Positions 10,901 through 20,805 of a DNA stretch of 64,000 bases are shown here, in pieces (position 1 is the first letter of the stretch; each line of letters starts with the position of its first letter). Made by a program: the position numbers and the translations under genes. The stretch covers positions 33,363,579 to 33,427,578 of the forward strand of contig CM046871.1 of assembly GCA_025617745.1 (NCBI GenBank). Direction: 5' to 3'. The stretch is from Heliocidaris erythrogramma. Taxonomy: Eukaryota; Echinodermata; Echinoidea; Camarodonta; Echinometridae. The notes beneath the pieces are model-generated. The model was not told where the DNA came from. It searched no databases and was given only the letters and a program-made list of their open reading frames with translations.

Positions 10901-11222
10901 TATCCTGAAAGAGCTTCATTGGTTGCCCCTGAAGGAACGCATTGCTTTCAAAATTCTTCTTTTGGTTTTCCACATCGTTAATGGAACGTCCCCTAGTTAT
11001 AATAAGGCTTTAATACATAAATACCAACCTCTACGAACCTTGAGATCTTCAACTTCTCATCTTTTGCAAGTTCCAATTTCAAAGAAATCGTGGGGGGATC
11101 GTGCATTTGCTCATTCGGGGCCAACTCTGTGGAATTCCCTTCCACAGAACCTGAAAACTTTGACATCAGTGCCTTCCTTCAAGCGCAACCTAAAAACGTA
11201 TCTGTATAAGAGTGCCTTTTGA
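7944..11222 (+). CDS. LINE polyprotein: 2A, APE endonuclease, reverse transcriptase
   Basis: An intact 1092-residue ORF. Residues 1-28 are hydrophobic and signal-like. Residues 73-81 (GDINPNPGP) match the 2A ribosome-skipping consensus. An APE-type endonuclease spans about 151-368, with LNARSL (157-162), TETW (184-187), YRPPG (260-264), GDLNIH (292-297) and SDHF (356-359). The reverse transcriptase spans about 575-830: NYRPVS (651-656), DLSAAFDTVDH (723-733), GVPQGS (779-784) and YADD (812-815). The usual GSVLGPLLF reads GSVGGPTLF here, two substitutions next to the active-site pocket. The C-terminus carries the conserved RFK/LPLKERI and WNSLP blocks. The protein would nick target DNA and copy the LINE RNA in place. 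It could be active or freshly inactivated by the motif B changes. Confidence 0.93.
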   Translation: MLPLKLHSFVSFLFLLCSSTELSHSFCCVGANSPVQLNNRFICVQSKGKYIGSPILYYSNSVSTYHVRLLVCGDINPNPGPSGDISSTATSNRPNIRLRYTSEFLHLCNPMKCSDTWREENTDTWMRILSLGISRRPKTHRGTRSCVKRNYLRFCSLNARSLRNKSTVFQDFVCDNKFDIVAVTETWLTSSDDAVVSDLTPPGFKFIHHPRTSGRGGGVGFLYRDNLSVSIDNSNHSESFEFLSAVISNNATSLEFLVIYRPPGYQSFSVFINDFSDLLDEKLYRSSLVIVGDLNIHLDNLSSHHTQRFNDLVNSHGLCQLVTTPTHDHGHILDPVLVRNSERHFVSNLNVTFGISDHFAVTYLLHFRKPKRTNVSLSSRNIKGIDRTDFASSVNSTSITSSATVDMSIDDTVNQYNAELIRLLDRHAPARSRKAKSHQSSPWYNSAISAAKKERRRLERRWHKNGDLQVDRELFCAQRNRVNYLVCQAKRSYHTTLIEDCGADNKKLFNVANRLLNRKQSSNLPSHTDCKALTESFIDYFSVKVQNIRQSLSTNIVYREPEPVTSSTLETFQHADEDEIFRLLRKLPPKSCPLDPLPTVLLKDCASTFTPIITQIINKSMDEATVPLPLKSALIRPLLKKPSLDHEILKNYRPVSNLPFLFKILERVVFSRLTDYLLEHDLLDPLQSAYRPHHSVETLLTNVSSFILQEMDSGSVTAMVLLDLSAAFDTVDHTILVNTLISLGIKGKALQWFRSYLSYHSQSVLLNDITSSSRSLVCGVPQGSVGGPTLFSIYLTGLRHILLRHSVHYHLYADDIQIFISFPPNQTKATQALHKLEMCIMNIDIWLKSHSLLLNQSKCEFFIFGSRSQLNKLDIDSISVSGHNVSLSKSCRNLGVVFDSQMSMSSQITGICRSVRYQLRNIGFIRKYLTRSATQKLVHSLISARFDFGNALLYNLPDSLIGKLQKLQNAAARIVTCSSKRSHITPILKELHWLPLKERIAFKILLLVFHIVNGTSPSYNKALIHKYQPLRTLRSSTSHLLQVPISKKSWGDRAFAHSGPTLWNSLPQNLKTLTSVPSFKRNLKTYLYKSAF
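8160..8186 (+). other. 2A-type ribosome-skipping site
   Basis: Codons 73-81 of the LINE ORF encode GDINPNPGP. In 2A sequences the glycyl-prolyl bond is not formed. The predicted break lies between the Gly codon (8,181-8,183) and the Pro codon (8,184-8,186), releasing an 80-residue N-terminal peptide. 2A sites have been reported in L2, CR1, Rex1 and Crack LINEs of sea urchins. Confidence 0.8.
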
Positions 11223-11342
11223 CAGACATTCATTATTATTCCAGTGTTAATAAATTAATATTTCTCATTCTTTGTGTATTAATTTGCTCTGGAGCGCCTT
11301 GAGCATCTAATCAGGATGGAAAGTGCGCTATACAAGTCACAT

Positions 11343-11375
<33 letters not shown>
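11223..11375 (+). other. LINE 3' UTR and (ATT)n tail
   Basis: Contains GGAGCGCCTTGAGC and AAAGTGCGCTATACAAG followed by about ten ATT triplets. L2-group LINEs use such 3' stem and microsatellite tails for template recognition. The SINE at 18,542 ends in a related sequence. Confidence 0.7.
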
Positions 11376-11377
<2 letters not shown>

Positions 11378-11434
11378 CTTGTCTTCTCGTCTTCTTATCT
11401 CGTCATCTGGTTGGCACTTATAAGCTTCCGTAGA
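11376..11434. mobile_element. Foldback element, copy C, right terminus
   Basis: Continues copy C after the LINE: CTTGTCTTCTCGTCTTC to CTTATAAGCTTCCGTAG. It abuts gypsy integrase sequence at 11,435. Confidence 0.8.
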
Positions 11435-12470
11435 AATCCCCAGTGAGACGCGTAATCTGCGAATAGACTCGAGTTGAATGGGCTTCCATTATAGCTCTTA
11501 ATGCATTTCTTGAATCCAAACACAGACAACACTTTGTCAAGAACTGGTATCACAGCTCTTGCAGACACTGAACCTACCACCACTACAACTTGGTATCTCG
11601 AATACTCATCAATGAGTACCATCCAAATACTCTCCTGTGGGTAACGGGCCACAGAAATCATTGCTCAAATTCTTCCAAGGACCGGGTAGCATTTGTGACA
11701 TCCTGAGGGGCTCCAGACAATGCCAGAGGCGTATGGATGTCGCGTACGGTTTGGCATAACGGGCAATCTTTCACAAGTAATTCAACTTTACGATCAATCG
11801 ATACTTTTGAGCGCGGAGCAATGCCTTTATACGCGTTACACCTGGATGACTCTCGTGTGCCATATCGATGATACGCGAATGAACGGCTTCTGGTATCACA
11901 GTACGCTTATAAATACCTCAACTCAATATCATCTTCGGTGACTGCGATTTCATTGCGAACATTCCAAATAGCGCGATGAGAGCTTTTGAGATTCTCCCAC
12001 TTTCCACTGCGATATGCTTCGATCGTAGCTTGTAGTGTGGAATCGCGGGCTGTTTCTGAGCGTATGTCGTCGAGACTGACGGTTTTTGGAGCTGCATGAT
12101 GAGTTGATGTAGGCTTCCTTGTCTTAGCGCTATCACTACAGGGGATGCCGTGAAATGTAGTCCGCCTGGTTTGTATTTCCAGGACCGTGGACAACATTCA
12201 TGTCGTAGTGCTGGAGTTTCAACATCTAGTTTTCGATGCGTGCTGATGGTACAATCTTCGACTTTCCAAAGATAGGAATCAAAGGCTTGTGGTCAGTGAC
12301 CACGGTGAAGTTTCTACCAAAGAGATACGTGTAAAACCTATGAACACCCCAAGCGATACCAAGGGCTTCTCTCTCTCTATTTGACTGTATCTTTCTTCTG
12401 TTGGTGTGAGGGAACGACTAGCATAGATTGCGGTCTTTCCAGTATGACGACAGAGGGGGTTCTGAGAAGA
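11435..12470 (-). pseudogene. Ty3/gypsy RNase H and integrase core, broken
   Basis: Read on the minus strand. RNase H lies at about 12,230-12,440 ([13 protein letters not shown], then [12 protein letters not shown]). A linker with the GPGN..AD-type end of RNase H lies near 12,160. A frame-broken linker follows, then the integrase core at 11,437-11,661 (WMVLIDEYSRY, IKSYNGSPFNS, FADYASHWGF). Reading stops exactly at the foldback edge. The rest of the integrase lies on the opposite strand beyond foldback copy D, which implies an inversion. Several frameshifts make it non-functional. Confidence 0.85.
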
Positions 12471-12605
12471 TTTTCTTTGTTGCCGGATTGTTACTGTACG
12501 ATGTGGAAATTCTCCCTTACTAGCTTGGCAAGACGCTCACTCGTAGGATTGTAAGTCACCACTAACGGAACCCTCCGTAAGGTGTTACCCTTCTTCTGTG
12601 ATTGA
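12471..12605 (-). pseudogene. Fragment resembling a retroelement C-terminal segment
   Basis: The minus strand reads RVPLVVTYNPTSERLAKLV then RENFHIVQ and a stop. The PLVVTYNP style recalls C-terminal segments of RT proteins other than gypsy. It sits directly upstream of the gypsy RNase H and may be the remains of another element. Family assignment is uncertain. Confidence 0.3.
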
Positions 12606-12616
12606 CGTGCATCAGC

Positions 12617-13203
12617 AAGCTTATAAGTGCCAACCAGATGACGAGATAAGAAGACGAGAAACAAGATTAATGACGAGGAGACGAGTTATTGGAACTCGGC
12701 AAGTCGACTTATTATGGACAAGAAGACAAGAAGACGAGTTGTTGGAACTCGGCAAGTCGACTGGTATAAGACGAGAAGACAAGATGACGAGTTGTTGAAA
12801 CTCGACAAGTCGACTTGTTCGGTACAAGAAGACGAGATGACAAGCTAATGCAACTTGGCAAGTCGTCATTCCGTCTTCTTGTCCCATAAAAGTCGACTTG
12901 CCAAGTTGGATTAACGCGTCATCTCGTCTTCTTGTCCTAAACAAGTCGACTTGCCGAGTTCAAACAACTCGTCATCTTGTCTTCTTGTCTCAAACAAGTC
13001 GACTTGCCGAGTTCCAATAACTCGTCCACTCGTCTTCTTGTACCGAACAAGTCGACTTGCCGAGTTTCAACAACTCGTCATCTTGTCTTCTCGTCTTATA
13101 CCAGTCGACTTGCCGAGTTCCAACAACTCGTCTTCTTGTCATTTTATCTTGTCTTCTCGTCTTCTTATCTCGTCATTTGGTTGGCACTTATAAACTTCCG
13201 TAG
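12617..13203. mobile_element. Foldback element, copy D
   Basis: A copy of about 587 bp of the same family as A and C, running AAGCTTATAAGTGCCAACC to TAAACTTCCGTAG. The left terminus lacks the outer CTACGG. Its right edge runs straight into gypsy integrase coding sequence on the plus strand. Confidence 0.8.
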
Positions 13204-13730
13204 ATTTCAGCATCGCCAAATCACTCGATCCTCACTGGCCTCGCGCTAATGCTCATCAAGCAGAAGCATTTAACAAACCGCTCATTACAGCCATACGGCT
13301 GCGCACCTCGAAGGTAAGAACTGGAGACAGGAACTCTACAAATACCTCCACACCACATTCTTCAACAGGAGTAAGCCCATTTCGATTGATGTTTAATCGC
13401 GAACCGGTTACGCGCCTCCAAGGCGCAGATGTTGCTGGTGATAACACTTCATCAATGGCCAACGATGAAATCGATGCCAGTCACTCGCAAGCGACAGCGA
13501 ATGATCATGTAGCGAAAGCGAACAAAAATCCTACACTGATAAGGGATTGCACACAGCACAATGTGACTTCAAGTAGGTGATAAAGTGATTGTGTGTAATG
13601 ATGCACAAGGCAATAAATTCACGCCTCCTTACAATCCTACCCCGCTAGTGATTATCAGGAGGAAGGGTAATATGTCAATCAACATCATGGTGCATCGCAC
13701 GCAATGTATCCTTCTTTAAAGTTCCTGCGA
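13204..13730 (+). pseudogene. Ty3/gypsy integrase C-terminal part
   Basis: Plus-strand reading begins QHRQIT, then in another frame DPHWPRANAHQAEAFNKP, TPHSSTGVSPFRLMF, and later DKVIVCNDAQGNKFTPPYNP. This order is that of the second half of a gypsy integrase. It continues the core found on the minus strand at 11,437. Frameshifts are present, so it is dead. Confidence 0.85.
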
Positions 13731-14600
13731 GAATAAAAATGTCCTAATTCGGGAAATCGTATGATATATTTTGTGATAGATCAACACTTCCCAATCACCA
13801 TACGACTTGATTTACCTGATGATATCATCACCCGAACCCCCGAAATCGTATTTTATACATGCCAAAAAATAGTCAAAGCTCGAGTTGTAAAAACAAAACG
13901 GAGTGCTGTACAAGATCTGTGATGTAGACGTGCAGACACGATAGTAAACATAAACATAGCGTTTACTTTGGATGTTGTGTGTTTTCGCCGAGTTATTTAC
14001 TCCGTTTTGATCAGATAAATTTGTCGTTTGTGTTCATTTTTCCGAGAAAATATATTTTTATTGATTATATATAGTCTTCGGGTAACTTATCTCAGATTTT
14101 TTTTTTTTAATTTCGATAAAACACATTTGGGGGGACATTCTTCAACCCGTTCAGGATAGGCATTGCGTTTGAATCGGTGTAGTTTACCTGTGTGTGAAAG
14201 TGAAAGTCGTGTAGTAGAAATATGGGATTTTTTTCGGGGCCCACCATTCAAAGGAAGGAAAAATGATAATGAAGTAGGCCTACGTACATGTCTATCACAA
14301 AAATTAGGGAGTATTGTTATACTAAGATGAACTTGATATCGTTGATAGTTCTAAGTTAGATCGACGAATGCAAAGTGTGACGTGCACAGTCACGGTACCA
14401 TACACGTACGCGCTGTAGAGTATAAGCAGCCTGTATGTTACTAGCCTAACTAGGCTTTGATACGAAACATTGGAAACAAGGCACTGTAAATAAAATATCT
14501 ATATCAATTATCATTGTTATTATTACTGTTTTTGTTAGAATTGTAATGCTTGATATCATTATTTTGTTATTTTAGTAGTAGTACTAGTGTCCAGGTTATT
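13731..14600. other. Unassigned DNA beyond the gypsy fragment
   Basis: No LTR, gene or clear repeat could be fixed here. Part may be decayed gypsy 3' sequence. Confidence 0.35.
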
Positions 14601-14830
14601 TTTCAATGAGTGAAAATATATTTTATCTCTATTTTCCCCCTATTTTCTTTCTATTTTCTTGAAAACATGGCTATATTTTTACTATTTGTCCTGATGAATT
14701 AGGGGAAAAATAGAATATTTTTACTCTATTTTTTCTTGAAAGCTATTTTTGACCTATTTCCTACAAACTTGTTCTTTTCGCCATATTGGAAGCTGAAGAA
14801 GATATAAAAATAGAGAAAAAAAAAGAAGAA
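14600..14830 (+). repeat. Degenerate CTATTTTTC minisatellite, block 1
   Basis: Repeats of CTATTTT-type words with TTCTTG spacers. A related block in the same orientation lies at 15,770-16,090. Confidence 0.5.
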
Positions 14831-15769
14831 AATTAGTGAAAAAATGAATTTTCACGCAATTTATGTAGTCTCGGAAACTATACCAAATTCAAGCTTGGGA
14901 AATTTTGAATTTAATCATCCTCCTGTGAAAATGATAGAATAAGTTATTTTAATGAGCTATCTGTTTATTTCTTACTGACTACCTGTCTAACCTCACACTA
15001 GAATAATATCCATATGTGAAAAACATTAACGGGATATAGCAAGTCTAAAGCTGGACTAATTCATATGAGTCAATCAGGTTGCAGGGCTGAATATTTCAAA
15101 TTCATTTGGAGGCTGTGTAGAGATAGTGTACATGCTGTTGACAGCTATGGATATTTTAATTACTCTAAATTTCTTACAAGTTAGTGTAAGTGTGCAGACA
15201 TCACTTTCTTTCATGTTCTCTATTCATCTTCCTTTAGTGTGAAGCGTGTGAAAGTGAAAAGAATGTGTGAAAATGAGGCATTTCTTGATATGCAAAATGA
15301 GAGCATAATTATGGTGCAGTCCCATGTACTATTTCTTGTGTGTGGTACGTATTCTGGACCACATGTGCATAGCCTACAGCCTAGCTCAAATCATTCTTTG
15401 AAAATAGCATTCAAATCTTAAGCCAATTTATCTTTTGGGGAAAGTATTTTTCTCAGGTTTCTTCTCAGGTGTTTATTAAATGTATTTCAAAGGAAAAAAA
15501 ATGTAATTTAGTGACAGAACATATGTTAAAAATAGTCAAAAAATATATTTTAAGAAATATGTTTTTTAATATGCTCTTGTGGCCCTCTAATTCCACTAGT
15601 CTAAAATGTATGTGCATTAATGTCAGCTCTTTTTTATTTAGGGGTGATGTGATTGTGAGCGGGTTAGATGATGATAGAGTGTGCATTTTATAGTGATGAT
15701 GACTGCAGTGTGCCACAACTGTTACAAGACATTTAAAAATTAGGTGAAAATATGTATGCATTTCGTATA
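14831..15769. other. Unassigned AT-rich DNA
   Basis: ORFs at 15,239-15,693 have no recognisable domain. Nothing else was supported. Confidence 0.35.
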
Positions 15770-16090
15770 TTTCTATTTTTCGGCTATTTTAGCGGATACC
15801 ATAACAAGCTGGATATATTTATAAGTTGTTTTTTTCTATTTCGCATATATTTCCTTCCTATTTTCTTGCTATTTCTTGGGGAAACAAAATAGTGTGCAAA
15901 ATATATATTGTCTGTATATTTTCCTATAGGCCTATATTTTTTCATTGTTTTTTTGTTCCAAAACATATAGGCTAAAAATATATTTTTTGGTTACTTTTCT
16001 TGACTATTTTCTGTCTTTTTTTAGATAGAAGAAATAATGTGAAAATATATTTTCTTGTTCTATTTTTCATATATTTTTAGACTATTTTAT
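15770..16090 (+). repeat. Degenerate CTATTTTTC minisatellite, block 2
   Basis: Same word family as 14,600-14,830, ending just before the element at 16,106. Confidence 0.5.
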
Positions 16091-16105
16091 TTTGACTGGG
16101 TAGGC

Positions 16106-17450
16106 CTACTAGTAGATCTAACATTCTGTCTCTTGTTCCTTAGCTCTTCAATTAGAGACAGAAACGGTTGTATAACTCTGCTGTGCAAACCGAGTACATA
16201 TTGACTTACACACTAACAGTTTGAATACGGCTACAAGATTTTCAAACGGAGAAAACCTTGGACGCTGAATTACTTGAAAAAGAAGCTTTAAACGGATTAT
16301 TCAGTCAAATTGGTAAGTTGAACCGATTGCTTAAATAGTAGAGCCTAGGCCTAACCAATTCAATAATAATATTTACATATGAATTTGTTATGTTCACTTA
16401 ACGCGAACTGGTCGTGATCCCCGATCTTTCGACAGAAATTTGGCGAAAACACGTCCTTTTCGGCACATTTTAAATCATATCTCGAGAACCGCGCAAGATT
16501 TTTCATGGGGGCAAACGGTTTATAAAACTTTAATTCTACATCTCATGATATCAGTTATTTTTTAATTGAATGAAAAAAACCGCCGTCTATTTTCGACTGA
16601 AAATGCATGGTTTCATGCTTTTTGTGTGAGGAGAAGCACTTTTTTGCACTCATTGCTCTCGTATTCCTCCTATAGCTTCTGACTTAGGTGTCAAAATGTA
16701 TGGGGGCAAAGACTAGCAAATAGCCAAGATGTTACTCTTTCTTGTGATATCAGGTTCGTCCTGATTGGTCGAAAAAAACCGCCGTCTATTTTGCATAATT
16801 AAAAAGAAACATAGCAAAAAAGATGTCATGTATATAAAGCACGTACAGTATGTAATGCTGCGTATATAGGCTCGATTTGGACTGTGCCATTCTAAAACGG
16901 GGTGCATCAATCCAATGTGTGTGTTGAATGCGAATTGAGCAGTCGTTACAGCTGTGGAGTGATATGTTGCATACCGTGGATGAAATGGATGAATCATGTC
17001 GAATGAGAAAGTGTAAAATTCTTCCTTCCCGCGTACGCACTGTTGTGTACTCGGAGTGAGATTCGTAAATAGCAGCTCTTCTGTCCCTCCCTTCTCCGTT
17101 GCCCCCCATTGCTATAATAGAACAGCCGCGAACAAAACACCGATTTATACAGAGCAATGACCTGGACCCATATGCCTGGACCACCCAGCTGATCGAGCGC
17201 GTGGTACTCGAGTCGCGTTTGTATGTGCGCACAGCTGACTAAAGCAGAATTAAACCTTCAAATTATGTGAACAAATCATGGGGTGAGAAATTCATATGGA
17301 TATAACGTTAGATATATATGAAGACAAATCAGATTATTGCGATTTTTCAACTTGCACATCACAGCAGAGTGATACGGCAGTTTCTGTCTCTAATTGAAGA
17401 GCTAACGAACGAGAGACAGAATTTCGGTCTAGTCTACTAGGTACTACTAA
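16106..17450. mobile_element. 1.3-kb element with long terminal inverted repeats
   Basis: The left end carries ATTCTGTCTCTTGTTCC, CTCTTCAATTAGAGACAGAA and ACTCTGCTGTG. The right end carries their inverse complements in reverse order, giving imperfect arms of about 90 bp. The interior has no transposase, only two direct copies of AACCGCCGTCTATTTT (about 16,579 and 16,778). Probably a non-autonomous DNA transposon. Confidence 0.7.
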
Positions 17451-17543
17451 CTTAGTAGTGACATAGATCTACATACTTAGTGTATCTATAAACTTAGCAT
17501 TACCACTTATATTTTGTATAGTCTAACTAAATAAAAAAGTACT

Positions 17544-17622
17544 GACATTTCAATATGCACGAACAAGAGACATGATAACGAAGCTTTTCGACCAGCACTC
17601 ATCTGGTTATCACGCAGGTAAT
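17544..17622 (-). repeat. Solo Penelope-like terminal sequence
   Basis: About 80 bp match the left terminus of the Penelope-like element at 55,462 (TTTCAATATG.CACGA, GACATGATAACGAAGC, GGTTATCACGCAGG). The CAGATGAG...GAAAAGC motif reads on the minus strand. No coding part follows. Confidence 0.65.
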
Positions 17623-17689
17623 AATCGTGATATAGTCCCCACATCACAAAGTGGGGATCATTAGAATCAGACCTACCAGAAAACGGTTT

Positions 17690-18185
17690 ATGCACGCTTG
17701 GGCTAAAACCACTTGGTCTAATTTCCAGATGGGCTACCTTCATTCGGGCTAAACCCTTTTGGTCCACTCTTCATTTGGTCTAATTTGCACTTGGTCTAAT
17801 AACCAGAAGGTCTAATGACCACTTGGGCTAATTATCACTTGGTCTAATTACCATTTGGTCTAATTGCCATTTCGTCTACTTTATTTTGTTGTCACTTGGT
17901 CTACTACCAGTTCGTCTAGTGTCAGTTTGTCTAATTCCCAGTCAGTCTAAAACTAGTTGGTCTACAGGCATTTCGTCTAAAGTCCACTTGGTCTAGTATC
18001 CATTTGGTCTACATGGCATTTATATGGTCTAACTTTTAATGTGCAGTTGGTCTAACTTTCATTTAGTCCATTTTCCATTTAGTCTAATTGTCAGTTGGTC
18101 TAAATGCCAATTTGTCTAAATATCACTTTGTCTAATTATCACTAAGGCTAATTGCCTGTTGGGCTATTCCCTTTTCGTCTATAGT
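17690..18185 (+). repeat. Foldback arm, left: TTGGTCTAAT units
   Basis: About 25 degenerate units of ACTTGGTCTAATTACCAT type, all in one orientation. The inverse complement forms a matching arm at 20,806-22,535, so the two make a foldback of nearly 5 kb. Confidence 0.75.
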
Positions 18186-18541
18186 CTATACGCACCTACC
18201 AATAACACTGTGCGTCATTTTGTTGGCCGTCCCATGCAATGAATGAGAAAAAAAAACCCAGCTAAATGTTATAGTCAATTACCAAGGCTTAAAAAAGTTT
18301 CGACAGCTATCAAAACATATGATATTATGATATGGCAAAGTATATATCAAAGATAAATCTTAAAGAAGATAAGTTTGAGGAAAATGGTTTCATTTCACCA
18401 AATGTTTCTGAGAGTCTACGTTCTCTTTGACTGTTTTTGTACGTAATGTATTGTAGTATTGTACACAACGTATATTTTGTCAAACTATCCAGTACACCGT
18501 ACCGCTGTGTGGCAGCATATTTTGTTTTATATCCCTTCGTA

Positions 18542-18912
18542 GAGGTGTTGTGGATCAGTGGATAAGTCCCTGGACTGTGAACCACGAGGTCCAGGGTTCG
18601 AATCCCACCGCACCACTAGCGTCCTTTGGCAAGACGTTAATCTACATTTGCCACTCTCCACCCAGGTGTTAAATGGGTACCCGGTAGGATGCGAAAGTTA
18701 TGTCGTTTGTTTAGCAATTTGAGCGCCACTGTGCTGCTCTTGCTGGAATACTCCCCAGGGAGCGGATAAAGTGCACACATTGTGTGCGGGCATGTCAGAA
18801 TCCGAGGACCGGGGTAATAATAGTATCGTAATATGTAAAGCGCTTTGATATTAGTTTACTTCTGAAAAGCGCTATATAAATAGACGTTATTATTATTATT
18901 ATTATTCTATGA
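18542..18912 (+). mobile_element. tRNA-derived SINE with (ATT)n tail
   Basis: The head is tRNA-like, with a box A (TGGATCAGTGG) and a perfect box B (GGGTTCGAATCCC) about 40 bp apart. A body of about 230 bp follows, then a 3' end with GTAAAGCGCTTTGATA and AAAAGCGCTATATAAATAG and (ATT)n. Pol III would transcribe it, and an L2-type LINE is the likely source of reverse transcriptase because the 3' end resembles that of the LINE at 11,230-11,375. Confidence 0.85.
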
Positions 18913-20124
18913 ATATTCATGAGTATTTTAAATATATGATTGGTCAATTGGTGATCACGTGATGAAATATAATTTAACTAGGGGGCCTAGGAAAAACAAA
19001 TCGCTGTCAGAGCTCCGAATATCTTTCACTATTTTTTCCTGGGCAGAACTGCGCATGCTCTATTTAATATTTTCTTACAAGGCGCTACTGCGCATGCTCA
19101 CTTAGTCACTGTTCATTGAAAAAAAAATTGTGTCAAATTCGAACGCTCAGCTGATGACCCGCTATAAGCTAAGTGAGTCCTTGACCTTGTGCGGACTGCT
19201 CATAACCTTGCCGCCTGCAGTATCGGCGCAAGTCACCGGTAATTTAGCCCCGCGCCTGGATCCGAATCAGCTGTATTATTATTCGAAGGTCTTCGATCAA
19301 ACAGCTAAGACAAGTCATGTAGACTCGAGTCTATATGGGGGACCTAAAGCTAAGCTACGCACTTTGTTTTGTATGTGGAGCGCGTATTCTACCATAGACA
19401 ACGCGTATTAAAAGTGGTGCGTAGCTTTAGGACCCGCGTAGCTTTAGGACCCCTGCCATACAACTATGACAAGTTATGATGCCTTTACCTAATGCCGACC
19501 TCTTAACAATGTTTCCAACGACTACGGCAAAGATTCTTCATGAAACGTAATGAAAATTCATCAGACTATTACCCAAATACTGGGGAACAAGATCCAGGTA
19601 GTAACGAGCGATAATACTTGCGCGTTCTTATAGAAATGACGTTGCAATAGAGTCATCTCATTTTACGCATAGAGGGAGAAGTGCGTTTTAATTACCCACC
19701 CCTGCTCATAGTCAATGGCAATTTATGAAAAGAGATTATTTTAATGAAAATATGAAAAATTAACAAAAATTTTTGATAATAATTACGTTTTTATTCCTCA
19801 TCTTGCTCTATTTTGGCTGTTCACGTTGCTAGGCATTCTACGCGTAGTCCCATGGGTTGATTTGCAAGACGCGCGCTAGACGCCATGATACGCTTAATGG
19901 TCGGTATTATTACATGGCCGGTATTAGGTGAAGTGATCATACATGTAATTGTACGGTACTATTAAGGTTAGTCAAAATATTGTTTTATGTTTTTCTCTTT
20001 TTTTAATTAGTTGTAAAGAAGGGATATAAAACAAATATACCAAGCATTTAGTTCGAAATTATAGTGGAAATTATATATCTTCGGAGGGACTGGCATAACT
20101 ATTTTTTCCTCGTAGTATGGCAGC
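18913..20124. other. Core of the TGGTCTAAT foldback
   Basis: No gene was recognised. A 93-codon ORF (19,130-19,411) lacks homology. GCGTAGCTTTAGGACCC occurs twice near 19,420-19,450. The rest is unassigned. Confidence 0.4.
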
Positions 20125-20535
20125 GTGTCCAAACTTCGCGATGTCCATACTTCGCGTATCAGTACTAAATACGCAATAAAAAGTACATTATACGCGCTAC
20201 TGTATGTGGGACTGCGGAAAATCGTTCTACAATACGGAAAGAACCCAAAAGAGGCAAAATGCGACGAAAAAATGTAAGTAAATGTATAATTTAGTCAATA
20301 TATTGATGAGAATCTTGTCAATTTTAGTAAAATCAAGCTTAAAATTATAATTTTGTATTTAAAATTCCCCTAAATTATCAAATTCTTACCCCCAAATTAG
20401 CGTCGGCTCTAGGCTGTCGGGTTCCGTAGACGAGTGTATTCTGACGTCTTATTTATTATTTATCGTAATTAATCTGCACAAATAGGGCCAAAAGAGGGCA
20501 CCAAACATAATCCGCGAAGTATGGACTCGTCTGTG
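20125..20535. repeat. Possible inverted-repeat element, CATACTTCGCG ends
   Basis: GTCCATACTTCGCG near 20,143 is mirrored by CGCGAAGTATGGAC near 20,514. The interior is AT-rich with no ORF. It may be a small MITE; the arms are short. Confidence 0.4.
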
Positions 20536-20805
20536 GTGAGCGAAAGCTGATGGTAAGCGATTGGATTTGGCCTTAAAATGAGAGTTTATAAGATAAAATT
20601 TTCAAACATTTTTGTATGACATTATTTTACGGTATATTCTGCTTCATTTGATATTACTTGATTGACTTGATGTAAGCAGCAGCAAGGTGAATAACTCTTT
20701 TAATGCACATTTACGTATAGATGACTTCTTTGAACTTTCATTTTTTGAAGTTTAATTTCCCTTTCCTTTTTCAACTTGCTACTTGCCAGAAGAATAAATA
20801 GTAAT

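Larger units (their letters stand above)
7642..11375 (+). mobile_element. L2/CR1-group LINE inserted in foldback copy C
   Basis: A near-complete non-LTR retrotransposon: poly-T junction (7,640-7,664), a 5' leader of about 280 bp, one long ORF, a 150-bp 3' UTR and an (ATT)n tail. Copies A and D show the uninterrupted foldback sequence, which fixes both junctions. The C-terminal WGDRAFAHSGPTLWNSLP and LHWLPLKERI signatures are typical of L2/CR1-group elements in sea urchins and amphioxus. The open ORF suggests recent insertion. Confidence 0.9.

Noticed and set aside
18542-18616. A functional tRNA gene at the SINE head
   Set aside because: Box A and box B are good, but the acceptor and anticodon stems do not pair as in a real tRNA, and a SINE body and (ATT)n tail follow.
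19130-19411. 93-codon ORF in the foldback core
   Set aside because: No domain, no splice signals and an internal position in repetitive DNA; treated as chance.
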